From contig CAJWBA010000004.1 in NCBI GenBank assembly GCA_913020155.1, forward strand, positions 1 through 64,000: DNA of 64,000 nt, given 5' to 3'. The notes beneath the pieces are model-generated. The model ran no database searches. It saw only the letters and a program-made list of their open reading frames with translations, and was not told the DNA's origin. Each line of letters begins with the position of its first letter. Position 1 is the first letter of the stretch. Position numbers and translations under genes: made by a program. This DNA is from an uncultured Flavobacteriales bacterium. Its GTDB lineage: Bacteria; Bacteroidota; Bacteroidia; Flavobacteriales; Flavobacteriaceae. Below are positions 17,385 through 26,411 of this stretch, in pieces.

Positions 17385-19061
17385 TTAACCTTTTCGCTTG
17401 TGTCGAGCTGTTTTCTTGACCTTGCTTTTTGATCCTAATCGAGACATTGCACATCGAAAGCCGATGTAATCTGTTGCAATGTATTGTGGTAAATATCTTC
17501 TTTGAGCAGGATCAAGCCAGTAAGCCCTATCTTTCCATGAACCTCCTTTGTAAACGCGAACTTCGTCAGTAATTAATGAAGTTCTTTTTGAAGACTTATC
17601 TTTTGTACGCACCAAATTACCTTCCTCATCCATTCTAATTTTAGGATGTGTGGGTGCATCATACATTGCACTGGATTCTGGACGTGCATCTGAATCTTCA
17701 TCATCATCTCCAAAGCGAGCAAACAACCTTGTGGATTCAATATCACCATCTCTAAAGTTTCTGTTATCACTTTCAGTGAAGTTTTGTCTCAAAAAAGTTT
17801 CTTCTTCATCAACACTGATTTTTTCTAGTTGACCTGGAAGTCTTTTAAGAAGAACTTTTCCATTGGGTAGCGTATCGTATACCAATTGATCGGGAGAAAT
17901 AACTTGTGCTCTTCCGTCTTCGTCAATAACGTCTTTTAGGTAAACATTACCCCTGTAGTAATTAAAGTCACTTGCTTCATCATCAACTATCGGTCGATAT
18001 ACATCTCCAACCCATTCGGCAACGTTTCCTGCCATATCATAGATTCCAAAGTCATTAGGAGGATATGCTTTTACTTGTATTGTAATATCTGCTCCATCAT
18101 CTGACCAGCCAGCGATTCCACCGTAGTCCCCTTTTCCAAGTTTAAAGTTTGCTAATTGATCTCCTTCAGATCTTCTTTCTTCTGAACGAGTGTATTCTCC
18201 TGACCAAGGGTATTTTTTCTTTCCTCTGTATGCATTGTATTCCCGATCTCCAACTAGCGCTAATGCAGCATATTCCCATTCGGTTTCGGTAGGAAGCCTG
18301 TATGAAGGTAGGAGGATTCCTTTATCTACTCCAGCATACACATTAACTTCAGTTGTATCTTTTTGAATACGACCATTTTTTCCAACTAAACTATCTATTT
18401 TTCCGCCATAAGTAGTTTCAGGTCTTTTTAAATATGCTCCAGTACTGAATGTGCTGTTGGCATCAACTTCTGAGTAACGAACATCATCTTGGATGTAAGC
18501 TTCACGTTCTAAGATGTATTCATTAACACGGTCTGTTCTCCATTCTGCAAATTGTACAGCTTGAAGCCAATTGACCCCAACTACTGGATATTCAGCATAT
18601 GCCGGATGACGTAGATAGTTTGAAGTTAATTCTTCAACATACCCCAACTGATTTCTCCAAACCAGCGTATCGGGTAGAGAACCATTGTATAATTGTTTAA
18701 ATTGTCTTTGATCTTGAGGAAAAACAAGTGTAATCCAATCTAAATATTCCAAATACATTAAATTGGTAACTTCTGTTTCGTCAATATAAAAAGACATAAC
18801 GTGTTGTTTGTTTGGAGTATTATTCCAATCGTGCATAACGTCGTCTTGTACTTGTCCTTTGGTAAAAGTACCTCCTTCAACAAAAACCAGTCCGGGACCA
18901 GTTTCTTGATCTTCAAATTCTACATTATACTGAAAGCCACCTTTTTTGGAATTGATGTCCCAGCCTGTTGCTCTGGATTGGTTATTCTTTCCACACGAAG
19001 TAAGAATCAAAGCTGTGAAAACTAAAAGGATGATACTTTTTAATAATAGTTTAATTCTCAT
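17385..19061 (-). CDS. gldJ: Gliding motility lipoprotein GldJ
   Basis: This 558-residue lipoprotein has a signal peptide with lipidation at C23 (LILTSCGK). Its body is related to the formylglycine-generating enzyme/sulfatase-modifying fold: PGLVFVEGGTFTKGQ, SFYIDETEVTNLMYLEYLDW, YRLPTETEWEYAALA, DFGIYDMAGNVAEWVGDVYRP and the terminal YIGFRCAMS. Its length and features match GldJ, which is required for gliding and type IX secretion and helps organise helical tracks in the cell envelope. It is transcribed away from porV, and a strong terminator follows. In relatives I recall porU next to it; here it is not present. Confidence 0.95.
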   Translation of the reverse strand: MRIKLLLKSIILLVFTALILTSCGKNNQSRATGWDINSKKGGFQYNVEFEDQETGPGLVFVEGGTFTKGQVQDDVMHDWNNTPNKQHVMSFYIDETEVTNLMYLEYLDWITLVFPQDQRQFKQLYNGSLPDTLVWRNQLGYVEELTSNYLRHPAYAEYPVVGVNWLQAVQFAEWRTDRVNEYILEREAYIQDDVRYSEVDANSTFSTGAYLKRPETTYGGKIDSLVGKNGRIQKDTTEVNVYAGVDKGILLPSYRLPTETEWEYAALALVGDREYNAYRGKKKYPWSGEYTRSEERRSEGDQLANFKLGKGDYGGIAGWSDDGADITIQVKAYPPNDFGIYDMAGNVAEWVGDVYRPIVDDEASDFNYYRGNVYLKDVIDEDGRAQVISPDQLVYDTLPNGKVLLKRLPGQLEKISVDEEETFLRQNFTESDNRNFRDGDIESTRLFARFGDDDEDSDARPESSAMYDAPTHPKIRMDEEGNLVRTKDKSSKRTSLITDEVRVYKGGSWKDRAYWLDPAQRRYLPQYIATDYIGFRCAMSRLGSKSKVKKTARHKRKG

Positions 19062-19205
19062 AATTTTATAAAAGTAATGTTTTTACTTATAGGTTGCAAT
19101 ATACAAAATCTGTAGCTTAACTCCGTTTTAATAGGAATATAGAACCAGATTATAAATTAATAACGTACATTTTTTTGGATTATTATCCACATCCCATTCC
19201 TTATT

Positions 19206-19213
19206 TAAATTTG
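19206..19213 (+). promoter_or_regulatory. -7 promoter element for porV
   Basis: TAAATTTG fits TAnnTTTG. The predicted transcription start is near 19217, giving porV a leader of about 48 bases. It lies in the 203-bp divergent region between gldJ and porV. Confidence 0.5.
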
Positions 19214-19264
19214 TAAGAAACAAGTACACAAGATTTTTAAATTTAATACGTTAATATTAATACC

Positions 19265-20437
19265 ATGTGCAACATCAAACATAATATTGGCGTGTTTATC
19301 GTACTGATTTTTTCACTCTTCACAGGTAAATTAACAGCACAAGAAAAAATTATCACAACTGGGGTGCCTTTTTTACTTATTACACCTGATGCTAGGGCAG
19401 CAGCAATGGGAGAACAAGGAGTAGCAACTTCTGTAGATGCTTTTTCACAACAATGGAACCCTTCGAAATATGTTTTTTCTGAACAGAAATCTGGATTTGG
19501 AATTAGCTACACTCCCTATCTAAGTAAATTGGTAAATGATATTTTTTTAGCCAACATTACTTATTTTAATAAAAATACGGATAGAAGCGCATGGGCAATG
19601 AGTTTAAAATATTTTAGTTTAGGCGATATTGTTCTAAATGATTTGGTCGCCGGAACAATCATTGAACAAGGAATAGAACGCCCAAACGAGCTTACTTTAG
19701 ATTTTTCCTATTCTCTTTTACTAAACACAAAATATTCCATGGCTGTAGCTGCACGATTTATTCGTTCAGATTTAAAGATTTCTTCGGACTTAGATGCTAC
19801 TTCTGCAAATACTTTGGGTGTTGATATAGCCGGTTTTTATAAGAGTGATTTATTTGATTTTTCGAAAAAGAAAGCACGATTAAGAATGGGGTTTAACATT
19901 TCAAACATTGGCCCCCGACTAAAGTATGATGAAGGAGGACAAAAAAACTTTATTCCCACAAACCTTAAAGTAGGGTCAGGATTAAACCTTCATCTTGATT
20001 CAAACAATAAAATTTCACTCAACCTAGAATTCAATAAGTTGTTGGTTCCTTCTCCAGTTCCTGTCATAAATGAAAATACTGGAGAAATAGATCGATATGA
20101 GCAACCAGACATTAGTTTTTTGTCAGGTATATTTGAGTCGTTTAGTGATGCGGAAGATGGCTACACGGAAGAATTAAAAGAAATAACTTGGGGTATCGGA
20201 TCTGAATACAACTTTCGGGATGCTTTTGCTCTAAGGGGAGGATATTTCAATGAAAGTCTAGAGAAAGGATCTCGACGATATTTTACTCTAGGCACAGGTT
20301 TTTCTCTGAATTTTGCTGATATTGATATTTCTTATCTTTTCTCAACTTCAAGGGTTAGGAATCCATTAGAAAACACGCTACGTTTTTCCATAACTTTTAA
20401 TATGGATAATTCACAACTTGCGGATCTAGAGGACTAA
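19265..20437 (+). CDS. porV: Type IX secretion system outer membrane protein PorV
   Basis: This 390-residue protein has a signal peptide ending near LTAQE and the PorV-typical opening TGVPFLLITPDARAAAMGEQGVATSVDAFSQQWNPSKY. The rest is a FadL-like outer-membrane beta-barrel with alternating aromatic strands ending LRFSITFNM. PorV (LptO) captures type IX cargo after the SprA translocon and presents it to the sortase PorU. The divergent gldJ neighbour matches flavobacterial gene order, but porU, expected between the two, is missing from this window. A cytidine deaminase gene sometimes found after porV is also absent; pdhA follows. Confidence 0.95.
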   Translation: MCNIKHNIGVFIVLIFSLFTGKLTAQEKIITTGVPFLLITPDARAAAMGEQGVATSVDAFSQQWNPSKYVFSEQKSGFGISYTPYLSKLVNDIFLANITYFNKNTDRSAWAMSLKYFSLGDIVLNDLVAGTIIEQGIERPNELTLDFSYSLLLNTKYSMAVAARFIRSDLKISSDLDATSANTLGVDIAGFYKSDLFDFSKKKARLRMGFNISNIGPRLKYDEGGQKNFIPTNLKVGSGLNLHLDSNNKISLNLEFNKLLVPSPVPVINENTGEIDRYEQPDISFLSGIFESFSDAEDGYTEELKEITWGIGSEYNFRDAFALRGGYFNESLEKGSRRYFTLGTGFSLNFADIDISYLFSTSRVRNPLENTLRFSITFNMDNSQLADLED

Positions 20438-20592
20438 GGGTTTATTACTTTTTTGATTATCCCATCTTTTTTATTTGTTTATTGAGATTTTATCAACAAT
20501 TTAGAACAATAAGGGCATTTTTCTCTTTAAGAAAATGAATTAAATATTGTAATTTTACACCTAAACGAAAATATTTTGAAAAGCTAAAACTG

Positions 20593-21594
20593 ATGAAGAA
20601 AATAACGAAACAGACTCATATTGATTGGTATTCCAACATGCTTTTTTGGAGAAAGTTTGAAGACAAATTAGCTGCAGTTTACATTCAACAAAAGGTTAGA
20701 GGTTTTCTACATTTATACAACGGTCAAGAAGCAATTTTAGCTGGCTCACTCCATGCAATGCAGTTAGGGAAAGACCGTATGATTACTGCTTACAGAAATC
20801 ATGTTCAACCTATAGGTATGGGAGTAGATCCCAAACGGGTAATGGCTGAATTGTATGGAAAATCTACAGGAACATCTGGAGGTCTTGGTGGTTCTATGCA
20901 TATTTTTTCAAAAGAGTTCAAGTTTCACGGAGGACACGGAATTGTAGGAGGTCAAATTCCCCTAGGGGCAGGGATGGCATTTGGAGATAAATACAATAAT
21001 ACTGGTGGAGTAACCCTTTGTTACATGGGAGATGGAGCTGTACGTCAAGGATCGCTTCATGAAACCTTAAACCTCGCAACTCTTTGGAAACTTCCAGTAG
21101 TGTTTGTTGTAGAAAATAATGGATATGCAATGGGAACCTCAGTTTCTAGAACTGCTAGTCACGAAGATATTTGGAAATTAGGACTTGGATATGAAATGCC
21201 CTGTGGCCCAGTTGATGGAATGGATCCTGTAGCAGTTGCAAAAGCTATGGATGAAGCGATTAAGTTTGCCAGAGACGGAAAAGGACCGTCGTTTTTAGAA
21301 ATGAAGACCTACAGATATCGAGGTCATTCCATGTCGGATGCACAAAAATACCGTACAAAAGAAGAAGTTGAAGATTACAAAAAAATAGATCCAATTACTC
21401 AAATTAAAGATATCATACTCAAAAAAAAATATGCCTCTCAGCATGATTTAGATTCTATCGATAAAGATGTTAAAGAACGCGTATTGGAATGTGAGAAATT
21501 TGCTGAGGAGTCGCCTTACCCAGAGAAATCACTAATGTACGACGCAGTTTATGAGCAAACCGATTATCCATTTATAAAACACAAATTAAGTTAG
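20593..21594 (+). CDS. pdhA: Pyruvate dehydrogenase E1 component, alpha subunit
   Basis: This 333-residue protein is the thiamine-diphosphate-binding alpha subunit of the pyruvate dehydrogenase E1. The cofactor motif runs GDGAVRQGSLHETLNLA to VVFVVENNGYAMGTS. The phosphorylation-loop region YRYRGHSMSD and the active-site GGHGIVGGQIPLGAGMA are present. The length is normal. It is followed two bases later by the E2 gene, so the two are co-transcribed. The E1 beta gene is not in the window, consistent with flavobacteria in which it is encoded separately. Confidence 0.95.
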   Translation: MKKITKQTHIDWYSNMLFWRKFEDKLAAVYIQQKVRGFLHLYNGQEAILAGSLHAMQLGKDRMITAYRNHVQPIGMGVDPKRVMAELYGKSTGTSGGLGGSMHIFSKEFKFHGGHGIVGGQIPLGAGMAFGDKYNNTGGVTLCYMGDGAVRQGSLHETLNLATLWKLPVVFVVENNGYAMGTSVSRTASHEDIWKLGLGYEMPCGPVDGMDPVAVAKAMDEAIKFARDGKGPSFLEMKTYRYRGHSMSDAQKYRTKEEVEDYKKIDPITQIKDIILKKKYASQHDLDSIDKDVKERVLECEKFAEESPYPEKSLMYDAVYEQTDYPFIKHKLS

Positions 21595-21596
21595 AC

Positions 21597-23189
21597 ATGG
21601 CAGAAATTATTAACATGCCTCGATTGAGTGACACTATGGAAGAAGGAACTGTCGCAACTTGGTTTAAAAAAGTAGGAGATACCGTAAATGAAGGTGATAT
21701 TCTTGCAGAAATTGAAACAGATAAAGCTACAATGGAATTCGAAGCATTCTATTCTGGTGAATTATTACATATCGGAATTCAAGAGGGAGGCATTGCTCCT
21801 GTTGATACTTTATTGGCTATTATTGGAGAAAAAGGAGAGGACATCTCTTCTTATCTAAGAGGGTCCACTCAAGAAAAAAAAGAACCAGTAGAATTAGAAA
21901 CAGCCAAAAGCGAAACTTCAAAAACAGCAGTCATGCCTGATAATGTAGAAATTATCACGATGCCTAGATTGAGTGACACAATGGAAGAAGGTACAGTAGC
22001 TAGTTGGATGAAGAAAGTTGGTGACACCGTTTCTGAAGGTGATATTCTTGCGGAAATAGAAACTGATAAGGCAACTATGGAGTTTGAATCTTTTTATAAC
22101 GGAACACTTCTGCACATTGGAATCCAAGAAGGAGAATCTGCAGCAGTTGATAGTGTCTTAGCGATTATTGGAGATTCAGACGCTGATTTGGATACGGCAA
22201 TAGCATTCTCCTCGAAAGCTGCCTCAATTGCTAACAATGAAGCTACTTCAATCAAAACAGAACAAGTTGTTACCCCCGAAGCCAAGGCAGAAAACACGGT
22301 ACAAACAACTTCAAAACCACAGACTGTTATCGGTAATAATAGAAGAATAATCGCCTCTCCATTAGCAAAAAAAATTGCAATAGAAAAAGGGATTGAAATA
22401 GCCAATGTTGTTGGATCGGGTGATGAAGGAAGAATTATAAAACGTGATATTGAAAATCATCAACCCTCTCAAGGTGGAGGAGTAAAACCAATTGTTCCCT
22501 CTGGTATAGAATCTGTTGAAGAGACGGCTAACAGCCAAATGCGTAAAGCCATTGCCAAGCGTTTGGCGGCTTCAAAATTTACTGCTCCTCACTATTACTT
22601 GGGTGTAGAGTTTGACATGGATAACGCTATTGCTTTCAGGAATCAATTCAATTCAATTCCAGACATCAAAATATCCTTCAACGACATTGTAGTGAAGGCT
22701 ACTGCCTTGGCATTAAAGGAGCATCCACAAGTAAACTCAAGATGGTATGACAATAAAATTGTAAAACACAATCACGTTCACATGGGCGTTGCAGTAGCAG
22801 TCGAAGAAGGATTAGTTGTCCCAGTTGTTAAGTTTGCTGACGAACAGACCTTACCTCAAATAGGTGCTCAAGTTAAAGATTATGCTATTCGAGCTAGAGA
22901 TAAGAAATTAACTCCTACAGAAATGGAAGGAAGTACATTTACGATATCCAATTTAGGGATGTTTGGGATTCAAGAATTTACATCAATAATTAACCAACCC
23001 AATTCATCTATTCTATCTGTGGGAGCAATAATACAAAAGCCCTTAGTAAAAGAAGGTCAGATTGTTGTAGGCAATACAATGAAACTTACCCTTGCTTGTG
23101 ATCATCGATCAGTTGATGGCGTAACAGGATCTAAATTCTTGCAAACTTTACAACAGTTCATTGAAAATCCAATTACGATGTTGTTTTAA
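21597..23189 (+). CDS. pdhC: Pyruvate dehydrogenase E2, dihydrolipoamide acetyltransferase with two lipoyl domains
   Basis: This 530-residue E2 carries two tandem lipoyl domains (residues about 3-78 and 121-196), each with the lipoylated lysine in ETDKATMEFE. The two are nearly identical in sequence. An Ala/Thr-rich linker leads to the peripheral subunit-binding domain (ASPLAKKIAIEKGIEI ... GRIIKRDIE). The catalytic domain follows, with the active-site histidine in ACDHRSVDG and the STFTISNLGMFG motif. It transfers the acetyl group from E1 to CoA in the 2-oxoacid dehydrogenase complex. It is co-transcribed with pdhA, and a hairpin terminator lies 20 bp downstream. Confidence 0.95.
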   Translation: MAEIINMPRLSDTMEEGTVATWFKKVGDTVNEGDILAEIETDKATMEFEAFYSGELLHIGIQEGGIAPVDTLLAIIGEKGEDISSYLRGSTQEKKEPVELETAKSETSKTAVMPDNVEIITMPRLSDTMEEGTVASWMKKVGDTVSEGDILAEIETDKATMEFESFYNGTLLHIGIQEGESAAVDSVLAIIGDSDADLDTAIAFSSKAASIANNEATSIKTEQVVTPEAKAENTVQTTSKPQTVIGNNRRIIASPLAKKIAIEKGIEIANVVGSGDEGRIIKRDIENHQPSQGGGVKPIVPSGIESVEETANSQMRKAIAKRLAASKFTAPHYYLGVEFDMDNAIAFRNQFNSIPDIKISFNDIVVKATALALKEHPQVNSRWYDNKIVKHNHVHMGVAVAVEEGLVVPVVKFADEQTLPQIGAQVKDYAIRARDKKLTPTEMEGSTFTISNLGMFGIQEFTSIINQPNSSILSVGAIIQKPLVKEGQIVVGNTMKLTLACDHRSVDGVTGSKFLQTLQQFIENPITMLF

Positions 23190-23208
23190 AACTAAAATCA
23201 AATTATTT

Positions 23209-23235
23209 AAAACCGCAATTAAGCTGGTTTTTTTA
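23209..23235 (+). terminator. Probable intrinsic terminator after pdhA-pdhC
   Basis: AAAACC and GGTTTT flank an 11-base loop and are followed by a T-run (TTTTTTTAT). It lies 20 bp after the E2 stop and before the TTG start of the SDR gene. Confidence 0.65.
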
Positions 23236-23272
23236 TATTTAATTTTTTTAATAAAGTATAATTTAAAAAATC

Positions 23273-23950
23273 TTGAAAAAAAATATTATCATAACAGGAG
23301 CTGGAAGAGGGATTGGTTTAGCATCTGCTGCACTTGCAGCTTCTCGTGGAATTCAAGTTTATGCAATTTCCAGGAACATTGAAAATTTAAAAGGGATTGA
23401 AAACATTCATGCGTTCTCGGTAGATCTTGCCGATAAAAATGCAATAACCTCTTTTTGCAATCAATTATCTGCAAAAAACATAAGTATTGATGTTTTGATA
23501 AATAACGCAGGAAAACTTGAAAATATTCCATTTGAAACTTCAACTTTTGATATTTTTGAGTCCGTTTACAAGGTAAATGTTTTTGGATTGGCAGAACTAA
23601 CTCGACAACTTCTCCCACAAATAAGTTCCAAAGGACACGTGGTCAACATAAGTAGTATGGGGGGAATTCAAGGAAGCTCTAAATTTCCGGGACTAGCAGC
23701 ATATAGTAGCAGTAAAGGAGCAGTAATTACACTCACCGAATTATTGGCAGAAGAATTTAAAAATAAGGGACCTGCTTTCAATGCACTTGCTTTTGGAGCA
23801 GTTCAAACAGAGATGTTAGAGGAGGCTTTCCCGGGTTATCAAGCTCCATTGAGTGCAGACCAAATGGGCGATTACGTATTAAATTTCGCCTTAAATGGAC
23901 ATCAGTTTTACAATGGAAAAGTCTTACCGGTTTCCTCAGGAACACCTTAG
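23273..23950 (+). CDS. Short-chain dehydrogenase/reductase
   Basis: This 225-residue SDR begins at a TTG codon (MKKNIIITGAG); no in-frame ATG lies upstream and the glycine-rich motif starts within a few residues, so the TTG is needed. The coenzyme motif is TGAGRGIG, followed by the NNAG motif (VLINNAGKL) and the catalytic S and Y-x-x-x-K residues in NISSMGGI and AAYSSSKGAV. NAD(P)H preference and substrate cannot be decided. The SprT-like gene follows 12 bp later, suggesting an operon extending through manC. Confidence 0.9.
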   Translation: MKKNIIITGAGRGIGLASAALAASRGIQVYAISRNIENLKGIENIHAFSVDLADKNAITSFCNQLSAKNISIDVLINNAGKLENIPFETSTFDIFESVYKVNVFGLAELTRQLLPQISSKGHVVNISSMGGIQGSSKFPGLAAYSSSKGAVITLTELLAEEFKNKGPAFNALAFGAVQTEMLEEAFPGYQAPLSADQMGDYVLNFALNGHQFYNGKVLPVSSGTP

Positions 23951-23962
23951 TATTACAACTAA

Positions 23963-24577
23963 ATGATGGACGTTTTTTTATATATTCCCTTGAAAGCCAA
24001 AAAACAGGTAGGCGAATATTTATCTCTTTGGAAAGTTGACATAAAAATTGTTTCCAAAAGGAAAACGAAGCATGGAGATTATCGTAAAACACATAATGGA
24101 AACCATCAAATAACTATTAATGAGGGTTCAAATCAATATCGTTTTTTAATTACTTTGATTCACGAATTAGCTCATTTTGTTGCTTTTCAGAAATTTGGGT
24201 ATCGTATCAAACCACATGGAAAAGAATGGAAAACAACCTTTCAGAAATTAATGTTACCCTTAATTCAACCAGAAATTTTTCCAGAAAATTTATTAAAAAC
24301 AGTTGCTTTACACTTTAAAAACCCAAAAGCAAGTAGTGATACTGATTTTAAGTTGGTAATTGCACTAAGTGAATTTGACCCGATTAGTAATAAAACTTAT
24401 ATCTTTGAATTAGAAGAAGACACTTTTTTTTCAATAGCAGACGGTAGAAAATTTAGATTAGGGAAGAAGCGTGTCAAACGTTTTGAATGCCAAGAAATCT
24501 CTTCAAAAAAAAAATATGTTTTTAGTCCCCATGCTGAGGTAAAAGTGATTAATGAATTAAATGAATATGAAATCTAA
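23963..24577 (+). CDS. SprT-like zinc metalloprotein
   Basis: This 204-residue protein has the zinc-site motif HELAHFVAFQKFG and a following histidine in KPHGKEWKTTF, the SprT-like arrangement. The expected third ligand cannot be assigned with certainty. In eukaryotes relatives repair DNA-protein crosslinks, but the role of bacterial SprT-like proteins is not settled. Two ATGs occur at 23963 and 23966; either gives the same domain. The 3' end overlaps the start of the mannose-1-phosphate guanylyltransferase gene by 11-17 bases, indicating translational coupling. Confidence 0.82.
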   Translation: MMDVFLYIPLKAKKQVGEYLSLWKVDIKIVSKRKTKHGDYRKTHNGNHQITINEGSNQYRFLITLIHELAHFVAFQKFGYRIKPHGKEWKTTFQKLMLPLIQPEIFPENLLKTVALHFKNPKASSDTDFKLVIALSEFDPISNKTYIFELEEDTFFSIADGRKFRLGKKRVKRFECQEISSKKKYVFSPHAEVKVINELNEYEI

Positions 24578-25643
24578 TAATTATGCAGTTGTGATGGCGG
24601 GAGGGGTTGGTTCACGATTTTGGCCAAAAAGTAGAAAAAAACTGCCGAAACAATTTCAAGACTTTATGGGTAGTGGAAAATCACTACTCCAGCATACAGT
24701 AGATCGATTATTGCCATCAATCCTTTTAGATCAAATTCTCATTTTGACGCATGTTGATTACAAAAGTTTAGTTCAAGATCAACTACCAAATTTTCAAGAA
24801 AGTCAAATCATCCTAGAACCGCATATGCGAAACACCGCACCATGTCTACTATTTGCCTCTCTTAAAATTCAAAAAATGAATCCTAAAGCTCAGATTTTGG
24901 TAGCCCCAAGTGATCATTGGATAAGTGAGTCATTGGCGTTTACAGCGAATCTAAACAGAGCATTGGATTATTCTTCTGAAAATGAAGAGTTGATGACTTT
25001 TGGAATTCATCCAACTCAACCCAATACAGGTTACGGCTACCTCAAGGTTTCAGATCCTAGTAAATCTATATCTAAGGTTTTAGAGTTTACAGAAAAACCG
25101 TCTTTATCATTGGCTCAACAGTTTTTGAGGTCTGGAAATTTTTTATGGAATTCTGGTATTTTTGTCTGGGGTGCGAAAACCATAGTTAAAGCCTTTCGAA
25201 TCAAACAGCCTGTAATGTATGACATTTTCAGTCAAGGAATCAATGTTCTTAATACGGCTTTGGAACAAGAATTCATGAACGATAATTATCAAAAAGCAGA
25301 GAATATTTCTATTGATTATGCCATAATGGAGCAGTCAGATAATGTATCTGTGGTTAAAGCAAATTTTAATTGGAATGACCTTGGAACTTGGAGCGCTTTG
25401 TACGATCATATAGATAAAGATGGAGATGATAATGCAGCTGTAAATGTAATTCCTCATTTTGAAAATGCTAAAGGGAATATGGTTTTTTCAAACCCAAAAA
25501 AACTAGTTTTACTAAAGGGATTGGAGGACTACATTGTGTTTGATGATGAGGACGTTTTAATGATTTATCCTAGAAAAAATGATCAGGACATCAAGCAGTT
25601 ATTGAATGATATAAAATCCAAACATGGGAATCAATTTGATTGA
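24567..25643 (+). CDS. manC: Mannose-1-phosphate guanylyltransferase
   Basis: This roughly 358-residue nucleotidyltransferase makes GDP-mannose from mannose-1-phosphate and GTP for surface polysaccharide. The signature VMAGGVGSRFWPKSRKKLPKQF is at the N-terminus. FTEKPS, WNSGIFVW and NFNWNDLGTWSALYDH are further family motifs. It is the short single-domain form without the isomerase domain. I favour the ATG at 24567 (MKSNNYAVV), although 24561 is also possible. It overlaps the SprT-like gene upstream and abuts the convergent mlaF gene with no spacing. Confidence 0.9.
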   Translation: MKSNNYAVVMAGGVGSRFWPKSRKKLPKQFQDFMGSGKSLLQHTVDRLLPSILLDQILILTHVDYKSLVQDQLPNFQESQIILEPHMRNTAPCLLFASLKIQKMNPKAQILVAPSDHWISESLAFTANLNRALDYSSENEELMTFGIHPTQPNTGYGYLKVSDPSKSISKVLEFTEKPSLSLAQQFLRSGNFLWNSGIFVWGAKTIVKAFRIKQPVMYDIFSQGINVLNTALEQEFMNDNYQKAENISIDYAIMEQSDNVSVVKANFNWNDLGTWSALYDHIDKDGDDNAAVNVIPHFENAKGNMVFSNPKKLVLLKGLEDYIVFDDEDVLMIYPRKNDQDIKQLLNDIKSKHGNQFD

Positions 25644-26411
25644 TTACTTGGATTCCTCTAAATATAATTTTCGGATTTTTTTAAGCATTTCTGAAGAATA
25701 AACGAATTTAGTTATTGCTTCATTATCTGTTTTAAAAATCTCATGGTTGTTTCCTTCCCATTTTTTTATACCATCTTCTAGAAAAATAATTTTTTCACCA
25801 ATCTCCATAACCGAGTTCATGTCATGAGTATTGATTACGGTAGTGATTTGATATTCTTGAGTAATTTCTTGAATCAGGTTGTCAATTAAAATTGCCGTCT
25901 TTGGATCGAGACCTGAGTTAGGTTCATCACAGAATAAATATTTTGGATTCATAACAATTGCTCTTGCAATAGCTACTCTTTTTTTCATCCCCCCAGAAAT
26001 TTCCGCAGGAAGCTTTTCATTTGCATTGATGAGGTTTACTCGATCAATTACAATGTTAGCACGATCTCTTATTTCTTCATAAGACGAATTTGTAAACATT
26101 TTCATTGGGAACATAATGTTTTCCTCTACAGTCATTGAGTCAAAAAGAGCACTTCCCTGGAAAACCATTCCAATTTCTTGTCTTAGTAAGGCTCGAGTCA
26201 CAAGATTCATGCTTCTCAGGGGAGTTTTTTCAAAAATAATATCACCTTGATCAGCATCAAAAATACCGAGAATACATTTGAGAAATACTGTTTTTCCTGA
26301 TCCACTTTTCCCTATGATCAGATTGGTTTTACCCTTTTCAAATGTGGCACTAATCCCTTTTAGAATAGGCGTACTTTCAAACGATTTCGTTAAGTTTTTG
26401 ACTTGGATCAT
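25644..26411 (-). CDS. mlaF: ABC transporter ATP-binding protein, MlaF type
   Basis: This 255-residue ATPase has Walker A IGKSGSGKTVFL, the signature EISGGMKKRVAIARA and Walker B YLFCDEPNSGLDP, with the NTHDMNSVMEIG H-loop. The SGGM variant and the size match MlaF-type ATPases, which energise lipid transport between the outer and inner membranes. It begins right after the MlaE-type permease gene ends, so the two form an operon. No substrate-binding MlaD-type gene is next to them; it may be elsewhere in the genome. Confidence 0.9.
   Translation of the reverse strand: MIQVKNLTKSFESTPILKGISATFEKGKTNLIIGKSGSGKTVFLKCILGIFDADQGDIIFEKTPLRSMNLVTRALLRQEIGMVFQGSALFDSMTVEENIMFPMKMFTNSSYEEIRDRANIVIDRVNLINANEKLPAEISGGMKKRVAIARAIVMNPKYLFCDEPNSGLDPKTAILIDNLIQEITQEYQITTVINTHDMNSVMEIGEKIIFLEDGIKKWEGNNHEIFKTDNEAITKFVYSSEMLKKIRKLYLEESK

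Noticed and set aside
19183-19191. TTATCCACA, a perfect DnaA-box-like sequence between gldJ and porV
   Set aside because: A single copy with no AT-rich repeat cluster or replication genes nearby; expected by chance in AT-rich DNA.
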